Shown here: piece by piece, positions 1-6,062 of the stretch | Position numbering within the stretch: position 1 is the first letter of the stretch | How the letters are laid out: the number at the start of each line of letters is the position of its first letter | NCBI GenBank assembly: GCA_945869725.1 | Contig: CAMBPO010000086.1 | Span: 1-8,341, forward strand | Direction: 5' to 3' | DNA from: Klebsiella pneumoniae | GTDB taxonomy: Bacteria > Pseudomonadota > Gammaproteobacteria > Pseudomonadales > Pseudohongiellaceae | Length of the DNA stretch: 8,341 nucleotides | Notes under the pieces: generated by a model | What the model saw: the letters and a program-made list of their open reading frames with translations, nothing else | Told to the model about the DNA's origin: nothing | Databases searched by the model: none | Translations under genes and position numbers: made by a program

Positions 1-30
1 GCCTTCGTTGGAGTGACGGGTTCACTGGTG

Positions 31-114
31 CTTGCCGGATAGGGCGGGTGGGTTTCAGAACGGTTGCCGATGGCAACCTGATTGTTCTTCAACGCACCCG
101 CCCTATCCGGCAAG
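31..114. repeat. Long REP-like inverted repeat downstream of uvrA
   Basis: Positions 31-50 and 95-114 are perfect 20-bp reverse complements. Four further paired bases lie inside (57-60 with 85-88), and a separate inner hairpin has 7-bp arms at 62-68 and 72-78 around a GAT loop. The whole element could fold into one long stem or extrude as a cruciform. The arm core, GCCGGATAGGGCG, resembles enterobacterial REP palindromes (GCCGGATGCGGCG...CGCCTTATCCGGC), although family membership is inferred. It lies about 170 bp beyond the uvrA stop and has no T-tract on either side, so it is not a standard intrinsic terminator. It could still protect the 3' end of the uvrA transcript or be an interspersed repeat mobilised by a REP-associated transposase. 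Confidence 0.8.
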
Positions 115-146
115 CGATCGCCCACGGCAAACGATCGCTGCCCACG
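108..146. repeat. Imperfect tandem repeat containing CGATCG
   Basis: CGGCAAGCGATCGCCCACG (108-126) is followed by CGGCAAACGATCGCTGCCCACG (125-146). The two units differ by one substitution and a short insertion. The first unit begins inside the right arm of the long palindrome. The CGATCG cores also form an inverted pair, AGCGATCG (113-120) with CGATCGCT (132-139). No function is evident. Local duplication next to a palindrome suggests slippage or repair at an unstable structure. Confidence 0.55.
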
Positions 147-170
147 CCACTATCAGCAAAGGCATCCACA

Positions 171-218
171 TTTTATGCGCATAAAAGCGTCATTTATTGC
201 ATTTTTTTGCGCACAAAA
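171..218. promoter_or_regulatory. Pair of operator-like palindromes, 32 bp apart
   Basis: TTTTATGCGCATAAAA (171-186) is a perfect 16-bp palindrome. A second copy, TTTTTTGCGCACAAAA (203-218), differs at two positions and keeps 7 of 8 symmetric pairs. Their centres are 32 bp apart, close to three helical turns, so two dimers would bind the same DNA face. The patch is AT-rich compared with its surroundings. A TAAAAT -10-like hexamer reads leftward across 170-175, but I see no good -35, so the controlled gene, if any, is probably beyond the left edge. The cognate regulator is not identifiable. Confidence 0.45.
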
Positions 219-285
219 GTGCTGAATTGCCCCGGCATACATGCGGGCTATCAGGTTTAAGTTACGCCAAATGCCGAGACGGTAT

Positions 286-3114
286 CTAACCAATCATCCG
301 CTTAAGATAAAACCCCGTATGCGACCCCTCACACGCAGCCACCGCTTCCGGTGTCCCCTCCGCCACAATAACTCCGCCACCACTGCCGCCCTCTGGCCCC
401 AGATCAATGATCCAGTCCGCGGTTTTGATCACATCCAGATTGTGCTCAATCACCACAATGGTGTTGCCCTGGTCACGCAGTTGGTGCAGCACTGCCAACA
501 ACTGACGGATGTCCTCAAAATGCAGGCCGGTGGTGGGTTCATCCAGAATGTACAGGGTCTGGCCGGTGTCACGTTTGGAGAGTTCGCGCGACAGTTTGAC
601 GCGTTGTGCTTCGCCGCCAGAGAGTGTGGTGGCCGCCTGGCCGAGGCGCACGTAGGTCAGGCCAACTTCCATCATGGTTTGTAATTTGCGGGCGATGACA
701 GGCACGGCATCAAAAAACTCGCGCGCGTCTTCGATGGTCATATCGAGTACTTCGGCGATGTTTTTGCCTTTGTAGCGTACCTCGAGGGTTTCGCGGTTGT
801 AGCGTTTGCCGTGGCAGACATCACAGGCCACGTACACGTCGGGCAAAAAGTGCATTTCCACTTTGACCATGCCGTCGCCCAGGCAGGCTTCGCAGCGGCC
901 GCCTTTGACGTTGAAGCTGAAGCGGCCGGGATTGTAGCCGCGTGAGCGTGCTTCCTGGGTGCCGGAGAACAATTCGCGCACCGGCGTAAAAATGCCGGTG
1001 TAGGTGGCGGGATTGGAGCGTGGTGTGCGGCCGATCGGGCTCTGGTCGATGTCGACCACTTTATCGAGCTGATCCAGTCCCTCAATGCTGACATAGGGTG
1101 CTGCGACCAAGGTGGTCGCACCGTTGAGCGCGGTGGAGGCAAGCGGGTGCAGCGTGTTGTTGATCAGCGTGGATTTGCCGGAGCCTGACACGCCAGTGAC
1201 GCAGGTCAATAATCCCAGCGGTAGATTCAGATCCACGTTGTTGAGATTGTTTCCTGTGGCACCTTTCAAGCGCAGCCACTTTGCTGGATCGGGTTTATGT
1301 CGCTGCACAGGCGTTTCAATAAAACGTTTGCCAGACAGGTACTGGCCGGTGAAAGAACGCTCGGCGGCAATAATGTCGGCGACCTGACCCTGTGCAACTA
1401 TTTCACCACCGTGTACGCCGGCGCCGGGGCCGATGTCGATGAGGTGATCAGCAGCGCGGATGGCATCTTCGTCATGTTCCACCACAATCACAGTGTTGCC
1501 GATATCACGCAGGTGAAACAAGGTTTTGAGCAGTCGGTCATTGTCGCGCTGGTGCAGGCCGATAGAGGGTTCATCAAGAATATACATCACACCGACCAAG
1601 CCGGCGCCGATCTGGCTGGCAAGGCGGATGCGCTGCGCTTCGCCACCGGACAAGGTGTCGGCGCTGCGACTCAGGGTCAGGTAGTTCAGGCCCACATCAA
1701 TCAGAAATTGCAGGCGCTGCTGGAGCTCTTTGACAATTTTTTCGGCAATGGTGGCGCGCGCACCTTCAAGGCTGAGCTGCGAAAAATAATGCGCGGCCTG
1801 CAGGATGGTCATCTGTGTGATATGCGGCAAGTTGATGTCGTTAATAAACACATGACGTGCATCGTCACACAGCCGCGTGCCTTCACAATCTGGGCAGGCA
1901 TGTGAGCTCATAAAACGTGACAGGTCTTCGCGCACGGCCTGTGATTCGGTTTCTTTATAACGGCGCTCCATGTTGGGCAGAATGCCTTCAAACGCATGAC
2001 GGCGAACGGTGTAGTCACCGCGGTCGTTCATGAATTTAAAGTCGATGTCTTCGCCGTTGCTGCCGTGCAGAATAATCTGCTGATGTTTTTTGCTGAGAGC
2101 ATCAAAGGCGACATCAACTGCAAAACCGTAATGTGCGGCCAGTGAACTTAGCATCTGGAAATAATAAAAATTGCGCCGGTCCCAGCCGCGAATGGCGCCT
2201 TCGGCCAGCGACAAGGTGGTGTCGGTGATGATGCGGTTGCGATCAAAAAACTGTTTTACACCCAGGCCATCACAACTGCCGCAGGCGCCGGCCGGGTTGT
2301 TAAAGGAGAACAGCCGTGGTTCGAGTTCGGTGATGCTGTGGCCACAGATAGGGCAGGCAAAACGCGCCGAAAACATCAGTTCAGGCTGCTGGGTGTCATC
2401 GTCCATAAACGCCACGGTCACCACGCCGTCGGCCAGATTGAGTGCGGTTTCCAGGCTTTCTGCCAGTCGCTGTTGAATGTCCGGGCGCACTTTCAGGCGA
2501 TCAATCACGGCTTCAATCTGATGTTTTTTGTTCTTTTCCAGCGCAGGTGTGTCATCGAGCTCGGTGACAATGCCGTTGATACGCGCGCGGATAAAGCCGT
2601 TGCTCTGCAGATCCTTAAACACGTGCAGGTGTTCACCTTTGCGTTCGCGCACCACCGGCGCAAGGATCATGATTTTGCTGCCTTCCGGCAGCGCCAGAAT
2701 CTGATCGACCATCTGGCTGACGGTCTGCGCCTGCAGTTTTTTGTGGTGAGTGGGGCAAAATGGCTCACCCGCCCGTGCAAACAGCAGGCGCAGGTAGTCA
2801 TAAATCTCGGTAATAGTGCCCACGGTGGAGCGCGGGTTATGTGAGGTGGATTTTTGCTCTATGGAAATCGCTGGAGACAGACCTTCGATATGGTCTACGT
2901 CTGGTTTGTCCATCATTGACAAAAATTGTCGTGCGTAGGTGGACAGCGACTCTACATAACGGCGCTGACCTTCGGCATACAGGGTGTCAAACGCGAGTGA
3001 GGACTTACCTGATCCGGACAGTCCAGTGATGACAACCAGCTTGTCGCGCGGAATGCTTAGGTTCACATTCTTCAGGTTGTGGGTTCTTGCGCCCCGGATG
3101 GTGATTTTGTCCAT
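286..3114 (-). CDS. uvrA: Excinuclease ABC subunit A (UvrA)
   Basis: UvrA is the ATP-dependent damage sensor of nucleotide excision repair. It scans DNA as a dimer and loads UvrB, after which UvrC cuts. The 942 residues match the usual length (about 940) and follow the E. coli protein throughout. Visible motifs in order: first Walker A GLSGSGKS (31-38); zinc-binding cysteines C254, C257, C278 and C281; a further CxxC at C407/C410; ABC signature LSGGEAQR (488-495); Walker B ILDEP (512-516); second Walker A GVSGSGKS (641-648); zinc cysteines C741, C744, C764 and C767; second signature LSGGEAQR (831-838); Walker B ILDEP (856-860). The ATG start gives the canonical MDKI N-terminus, with GAAGGG 4 nt upstream. 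The stop is TAG. The gene is intact and divergent from ssb. No LexA box is visible upstream. Confidence 0.99.
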   Translation of the reverse strand: MDKITIRGARTHNLKNVNLSIPRDKLVVITGLSGSGKSSLAFDTLYAEGQRRYVESLSTYARQFLSMMDKPDVDHIEGLSPAISIEQKSTSHNPRSTVGTITEIYDYLRLLFARAGEPFCPTHHKKLQAQTVSQMVDQILALPEGSKIMILAPVVRERKGEHLHVFKDLQSNGFIRARINGIVTELDDTPALEKNKKHQIEAVIDRLKVRPDIQQRLAESLETALNLADGVVTVAFMDDDTQQPELMFSARFACPICGHSITELEPRLFSFNNPAGACGSCDGLGVKQFFDRNRIITDTTLSLAEGAIRGWDRRNFYYFQMLSSLAAHYGFAVDVAFDALSKKHQQIILHGSNGEDIDFKFMNDRGDYTVRRHAFEGILPNMERRYKETESQAVREDLSRFMSSHACPDCEGTRLCDDARHVFINDINLPHITQMTILQAAHYFSQLSLEGARATIAEKIVKELQQRLQFLIDVGLNYLTLSRSADTLSGGEAQRIRLASQIGAGLVGVMYILDEPSIGLHQRDNDRLLKTLFHLRDIGNTVIVVEHDEDAIRAADHLIDIGPGAGVHGGEIVAQGQVADIIAAERSFTGQYLSGKRFIETPVQRHKPDPAKWLRLKGATGNNLNNVDLNLPLGLLTCVTGVSGSGKSTLINNTLHPLASTALNGATTLVAAPYVSIEGLDQLDKVVDIDQSPIGRTPRSNPATYTGIFTPVRELFSGTQEARSRGYNPGRFSFNVKGGRCEACLGDGMVKVEMHFLPDVYVACDVCHGKRYNRETLEVRYKGKNIAEVLDMTIEDAREFFDAVPVIARKLQTMMEVGLTYVRLGQAATTLSGGEAQRVKLSRELSKRDTGQTLYILDEPTTGLHFEDIRQLLAVLHQLRDQGNTIVVIEHNLDVIKTADWIIDLGPEGGSGGGVIVAEGTPEAVAACEGSHTGFYLKRMIG

Positions 3115-3150
3115 GTTGCCCTTCGCTGTCTGCGCTGTCTCAAGCGCGCA

Positions 3151-3179
3151 ATTATGGTGAGTTCACAGCCGAAGCGCAA
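3151..3179 (-). promoter_or_regulatory. Predicted sigma-70 promoter of uvrA
   Basis: On the minus strand, -35 TTGCGC (3174-3179) and -10 CATAAT (3151-3156) are separated by 17 bp. The -10 matches consensus at 5 of 6 positions and the -35 at its first three. Transcription would begin near 3144, giving a leader of about 30 nt. A small dyad, GTGA-GT-TCAC (3157-3166), lies in the spacer and could be an operator, but it is short. This is a prediction from sequence only. Confidence 0.5.
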
Positions 3180-3215
3180 AGGGCAGATTCCCGATCGGCG
3201 AGTACCAAAGTTTCA

Positions 3216-3224
3216 TGCTATGCT
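3216..3224 (+). promoter_or_regulatory. Predicted extended -10 promoter of ssb
   Basis: TGCTATGCT reads as an extended -10 element, with TG one base before the -10 hexamer TATGCT. There is no good -35 at normal spacing, which an extended -10 can tolerate. Transcription would start around 3231, inside a dyad CTTGT-GA-ACAAG (3226-3237), leaving a leader of about 44 nt to the GTG start. The dyad's position over the predicted start would suit a repressor, but it does not match a known LexA consensus. Confidence 0.45.
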
Positions 3225-3258
3225 CCTTGTGAACAAGCGAAACAGGCTTTCAAAGATC

Positions 3259-3270
3259 ATGAGGAGATAA
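3259..3270 (+). promoter_or_regulatory. ssb ribosome binding site embedded in a three-codon frame
   Basis: GAGGAG (3261-3266) is a strong Shine-Dalgarno sequence 8 nt before the ssb GTG and settles that start. The same bases form ATG-AGG-AGA-TAA, a frame encoding Met-Arg-Arg. Since AGG-AGA is simply the Shine-Dalgarno motif, the frame may be coincidental, and no good ribosome binding site precedes it. Confidence 0.6.
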
Positions 3271-3274
3271 CAAC

Positions 3275-3835
3275 GTGGCAACTCGCGGCGTCAACAAAGT
3301 AATTCTGGTAGGCAATGTCGGCAAGGATCCGGAAACCCGATACCTGCCCAGTGGTGGAGCGGTAACCAATCTGGCCATCGCCACCAGCGAGCAGTGGAAG
3401 GATAAAAATACCGGTCAGCCGCAGGAAAAAACCGAGTGGCATCGGGTGGTGTTTTTTAACCGGCTGGCCGAGATCGTCAATGAGTATGTGCGAAAAGGCA
3501 GCAAACTCTATATCGAGGGCAGTCTGCGTACCCGCTCCTGGGAACAGGACGGTGTCACCAAATACGCAACCGAAATTGTAGCCAATGAAATGCAGATGTT
3601 GGACACACGCGGCATGAGCGGTGGCACCAACGATGGCGAGTATGGCCAGGATGCCGAACCCGGGTATCAGGGCGGCGCTCGTCAGCCTCAGGCGCAGCCT
3701 GCTTATGGCAATCGACCGGCACCCCAGTCCGCACCCCAGTCCGCAAACCAGTCGGCGCCGCCATCAGCACCGCGTGGACCTGCACCAGCACGGCCCGCTG
3801 ATTTTGATAATTTTGATGATGATATTCCGTTCTGA
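3275..3835 (+). CDS. ssb: Single-stranded DNA-binding protein (SSB)
   Basis: SSB coats single-stranded DNA as a homotetramer during replication, recombination and repair, and recruits partner enzymes through its C-terminal tip. The 186-residue protein has an OB fold at about residues 1-112, starting with the typical [13 protein letters not shown]. The aromatic DNA-contact residues W41, W55, F60 and W89 align with E. coli W40, W54, F60 and W88. Residues about 113-175 form a disordered Gly/Gln/Pro-rich linker. The end, [11 protein letters not shown] (176-186), is the conserved acidic interaction tip. The start is GTG, supported by GAGGAG 8 nt upstream and by alignment to the family N-terminus; no better ATG exists. 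The gene diverges from uvrA, the usual gammaproteobacterial arrangement. The linker contains a 12-bp tandem repeat, annotated separately. Confidence 0.98.
   Translation: MATRGVNKVILVGNVGKDPETRYLPSGGAVTNLAIATSEQWKDKNTGQPQEKTEWHRVVFFNRLAEIVNEYVRKGSKLYIEGSLRTRSWEQDGVTKYATEIVANEMQMLDTRGMSGGTNDGEYGQDAEPGYQGGARQPQAQPAYGNRPAPQSAPQSANQSAPPSAPRGPAPARPADFDNFDDDIPF
3719..3766 (+). repeat. 12-bp tandem repeat in the ssb linker
   Basis: Two identical units GCACCCCAGTCC (3719-3730 and 3731-3742) are followed by two diverged ones (3743-3754 and 3755-3766). In frame they encode a run of Ala-Pro-Gln-Ser-like tetrapeptides. The unit is a multiple of three, so copy-number changes would alter linker length without a frameshift. 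Confidence 0.8.
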
Positions 3836-3839
3836 CGGA

Positions 3840-3870
3840 TGGGGTCTGAGATAGGCCCCAACCTAGGGGC
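3840..3870 (+). other. Two mutually exclusive hairpins after ssb
   Basis: TGGGGTCT (3840-3847) pairs with AGGCCCCA (3853-3860), including one T-G wobble, around a short loop. Alternatively GCCCC (3855-3859) pairs with GGGGC (3866-3870) around a 6-nt loop. Both use 3855-3859, so only one can form at a time. The first stem starts 5 bp after the ssb stop and could end or stabilise the ssb transcript. No T-run follows either stem, so a canonical intrinsic terminator is not supported. Confidence 0.5.
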
Positions 3871-3900
3871 AACATGATCAAGTAAAACATGATCAAGTAA
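3871..3900 (+). repeat. Perfect 15-bp tandem duplication
   Basis: AACATGATCAAGTAA occurs twice back to back (3871-3885 and 3886-3900) with no mismatch. Each copy contains the palindrome TGATCA and the complete mini-frame ATG-ATC-AAG-TAA (Met-Ile-Lys). The pair lies immediately before the SDR-like gene, with 19 bases between it and the GTG start. It may be a replication-slippage product or a leader element. Confidence 0.9.
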
Positions 3901-3919
3901 AGTGGGGCGCAGGTTTCAG

Positions 3920-4825
3920 GTGAAGGTACTTATAATCGGAGCGCAGAGTGGTGTCGGTATCGAACTGCTCAAGCTACTCAGGGAACGACAGATTGATTGT
4001 GTGGTGCCGGAGCACGGTGCTATCAATATCCGCGATCCTTTATCAGCTGCGCGAGTGATCACACAGGCATCGCCTGACCAGGTTATCAATCTGGCGGCAT
4101 TTCATGCGGGCAGCCAGCTGGCTGTGCTGGATGCCGAGCAGCACGCGCAACAATGTGAAGAAATCAATCATCTGCATACCGGGCTGGTTGCCCAAGTCTG
4201 TGATCATCTGCATGTCCCGCTGATTCATCTGTCGTCGGTTTATGTGTTTGGTGGCGAAAAAAAGCTGGCCTATAACGAACAGGATCCTCCCCGACCCAGT
4301 TGTGTGTATGGGCACGCCGCGCTGGCGGGTGAGCAGGCGATAATCTCAACCACCAAGCAGCACATTATCATCCGCGCCGGCTGGTTGTTCGGGCCACGTC
4401 AGGACGAGATGATGCGGCAGTGGCTGGGGGAACTGATCGCCGGCGATGGTAATGTCACTGTATTCCGTCGCAAGTTTGCGCCCACACCGGTCGAGGATCT
4501 GGCACGGGTGATTGTGGCGGTTTCCTTGCAGGTCGATTGCAAGGCGGACGTCTGGGGGGTATACCACTATGCCTCACTTGAATCCCTGCGTGAGAGCGAG
4601 TTTGTGCAGCAACTGGTCAAGTTTGCCGCGCAGCATGACGAGTCGGTTTACCGGCTGTTGGATCACCTCAACATCAATCTGGGTCGCACTGAGCCGCCAC
4701 AGATTGCCAATGCCACCCTGGCATCCAAAAAGATTTTTGAGACCTTTGGCGTCAAGCAAAGACCCTGGCATGGCAGCCTGCAACGTCTGGTCAAATCCTG
4801 GTACAAGGCGCGTAATGAAAGCTGA
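3920..4825 (+). CDS. RmlD-like SDR-fold protein lacking the catalytic lysine
   Basis: This 301-residue protein belongs to the extended short-chain dehydrogenase/reductase family, closest by eye to dTDP-4-dehydrorhamnose reductase (RmlD). It opens with MKVLIIGAQSGVG, a Rossmann nucleotide-binding start whose glycines (G7, G11, G13) are spaced as GxxxGxG, not the RmlD GxxGxxG. Other family landmarks are NLAA (57-60), SSVYVF (105-110, the RmlD STDYVF region), VYGHAALAGE (129-138) and FAPTPVEDLA (about 176-185). In VYGHAALAGE the YxxxK lysine is Ala134, read from a clear GCG codon. Classical reductase chemistry is therefore doubtful, and a binding or regulatory role is possible. I chose GTG 3920 because it gives the canonical beta-strand start with AGG 6 nt upstream; GTG 3902 would add six residues. 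The gene overlaps moeA by 11 bp. It is not beside other rhamnose genes, so rmlD is not assigned. Confidence 0.85.
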   Translation: MKVLIIGAQSGVGIELLKLLRERQIDCVVPEHGAINIRDPLSAARVITQASPDQVINLAAFHAGSQLAVLDAEQHAQQCEEINHLHTGLVAQVCDHLHVPLIHLSSVYVFGGEKKLAYNEQDPPRPSCVYGHAALAGEQAIISTTKQHIIIRAGWLFGPRQDEMMRQWLGELIAGDGNVTVFRRKFAPTPVEDLARVIVAVSLQVDCKADVWGVYHYASLESLRESEFVQQLVKFAAQHDESVYRLLDHLNINLGRTEPPQIANATLASKKIFETFGVKQRPWHGSLQRLVKSWYKARNES

Positions 4826-6062
4826 AGTCACGGCCGGCGGGCTGATCCCGGTTGAGCAGGCGCTGGAACATCTGCTGTCAACCCTTGTGGACAAGGTCAG
4901 CGCACAATCCGTGACCCTGCAGCACGCTGATGGCCGGGTGCTGCTCGACGATGTCTACGCCGCCTGCGATGTGCCGCCGTGTGACAACAGCGCGATGGAT
5001 GGTTATGCCCTCAACAGCCGCCTGCAACAGCCCGATCAACCCTTCAGCGTATCTGCACGAATTCCAGCAGGTAGTGCGCCTGGCGCATTGATACCCGGCA
5101 CCGTGGCGCGGATTTTTACCGGCGCACCCGTGCCTGAGGGTGCAGACGCCGTCATCATGCAGGAAAACTGTGAGGCATCAGCCGCCGGAGTTTTGATCAG
5201 GCAAGCGGTTGTTGCCGGAGAAAACATTCGCAAGCAAGGCGCGGACGTGCTGGCGGGCAGCCTGCTGTTCAGCGCCGGCCACCGACTGCGACCGGCTGAT
5301 TTAGGTGTGCTGGCAGCCACCGGTGTGGCTTCAGTGCGCGTTGGCAAACAACCTGTGGTGGCACTGTTCAGCACCGGCAATGAGTTGGTAGAACCCGGTC
5401 AGGCGCTGGCGCCCGGTCAGATCTACAACAGCAATGTTTTTGTGGTGCGTGCGCTGCTGCAGCGCCTGGGCCTGCAGGTGATTGATCTGGGGATTATTGG
5501 CGATACCCGCGCCGCCACCGAGCAGATGTTGCTCAAGGCCGCTGAACTGGCCGACTGCATCATCAGTACCGGTGGTGTGTCAGCCGGCGAAGAAGATCAC
5601 GTGCGCGCGGCGCTGCAACATCTGGGCGAACTTGAGCTGTGGAGACTGGCATTAAAACCCGGTAAACCGTTTGCGTTTGGTCGTCTGCACAACAGTGTGT
5701 TTTTTGGATTGCCCGGTAACCCGGTGTCGGCGTTTGTGACCTTGTTGATCCTGGTGCGACCGGCCTTGCTGGCGATGATGGGTGCGCGCGAGTGCACCTT
5801 GCAGGAAATACCATTGCCTGCCGGTTTTGATGCGCCGACTTCAGGGGCAAGGCAGGAATATCTGCGTGTCAGGTTGATGCGACCACAGATTGATTCCGGG
5901 ATACAAGCCGACGTGTTGCCAATGCTGGTACCGCTCAGTGATCAGAGTTCAGGGGTGCTGAGTTCTGTTGTATATGCCGATGGTCTTGCCATCGTGCCGC
6001 CGTTTACGGCTATCTCATCGGGTCAGTTATTGAGATTCCTGCCATTTGGTGACATAGTCTGA
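4815..6062 (+). CDS. moeA: Molybdopterin molybdenumtransferase MoeA
   Basis: MoeA inserts molybdate into adenylylated molybdopterin, the last general step of molybdenum cofactor synthesis in the cytoplasm. The 415 residues match the usual length (E. coli 411). Visible family signatures are DNSAMDGYA (57-65), RIFTGAPVPEGADAVIMQE (99-117), NIRKQGAD (137-144), ALFSTGNEL (183-191, with the conserved acid E190), STGGVSAGEED (251-261, with the conserved acid D261), KPGKPFAFG (281-289) and GLPGNPVSA (298-306). The C-terminal domain IV is complete. ATG 4815 is chosen because the family N-terminus begins there, with AAGG 6 nt upstream; a longer in-frame reading would only extend across the preceding gene. 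The overlap with the SDR-like gene and the lack of a gap before the lipoprotein gene imply translational coupling. No other molybdenum cofactor gene is present here. Confidence 0.97.
   Translation: MKAEVTAGGLIPVEQALEHLLSTLVDKVSAQSVTLQHADGRVLLDDVYAACDVPPCDNSAMDGYALNSRLQQPDQPFSVSARIPAGSAPGALIPGTVARIFTGAPVPEGADAVIMQENCEASAAGVLIRQAVVAGENIRKQGADVLAGSLLFSAGHRLRPADLGVLAATGVASVRVGKQPVVALFSTGNELVEPGQALAPGQIYNSNVFVVRALLQRLGLQVIDLGIIGDTRAATEQMLLKAAELADCIISTGGVSAGEEDHVRAALQHLGELELWRLALKPGKPFAFGRLHNSVFFGLPGNPVSAFVTLLILVRPALLAMMGARECTLQEIPLPAGFDAPTSGARQEYLRVRLMRPQIDSGIQADVLPMLVPLSDQSSGVLSSVVYADGLAIVPPFTAISSGQLLRFLPFGDIV

Noticed and set aside
62..78. GTTGCC...GGCAAC as an integron attC core
   Set aside because: No integrase, no cassette-like genes, and the flanks lack the attC pair of core boxes with the expected unpaired bases.
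113..120. GCGATCG motif as a cyanobacterial HIP1-type element
   Set aside because: The gene content and protein sequences are gammaproteobacterial, and only local repeat copies are seen.
199..222. GCAC-AAAA-GTGC hairpin beside a T7 run as a uvrA or rightward terminator
   Set aside because: The stem is only 4 bp. The T-run lies before the hairpin on the plus strand, and on the minus strand the bases after it are A-rich, so the order is wrong for an intrinsic terminator in either direction.
48..260. Open frame of 70 codons on the plus strand across the left region
   Set aside because: It runs through the palindrome and the repeats, has no recognisable protein features or good ribosome binding site, and its composition is not protein-like.
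241..2844. Several plus-strand open frames opposite uvrA (for example 241-684, 1297-1905, 2338-2844)
   Set aside because: They are antisense to a complete, highly conserved uvrA and show no domain or start signals of their own, so they are reading-frame shadows.
3555..3896. Minus-strand open frame opposite the ssb linker and tail
   Set aside because: Explained by the biased Gly/Gln/Pro-rich linker coding on the other strand; no family resemblance.
4512..4814. Upstream in-frame extension of moeA
   Set aside because: It reads through the SDR-like gene in another frame. The MoeA family N-terminus and an AAGG site support ATG 4815.
3920..4825. Calling the SDR-like gene rmlD
   Set aside because: The catalytic lysine is missing, the glycine motif is altered, and no rhamnose pathway genes adjoin it.
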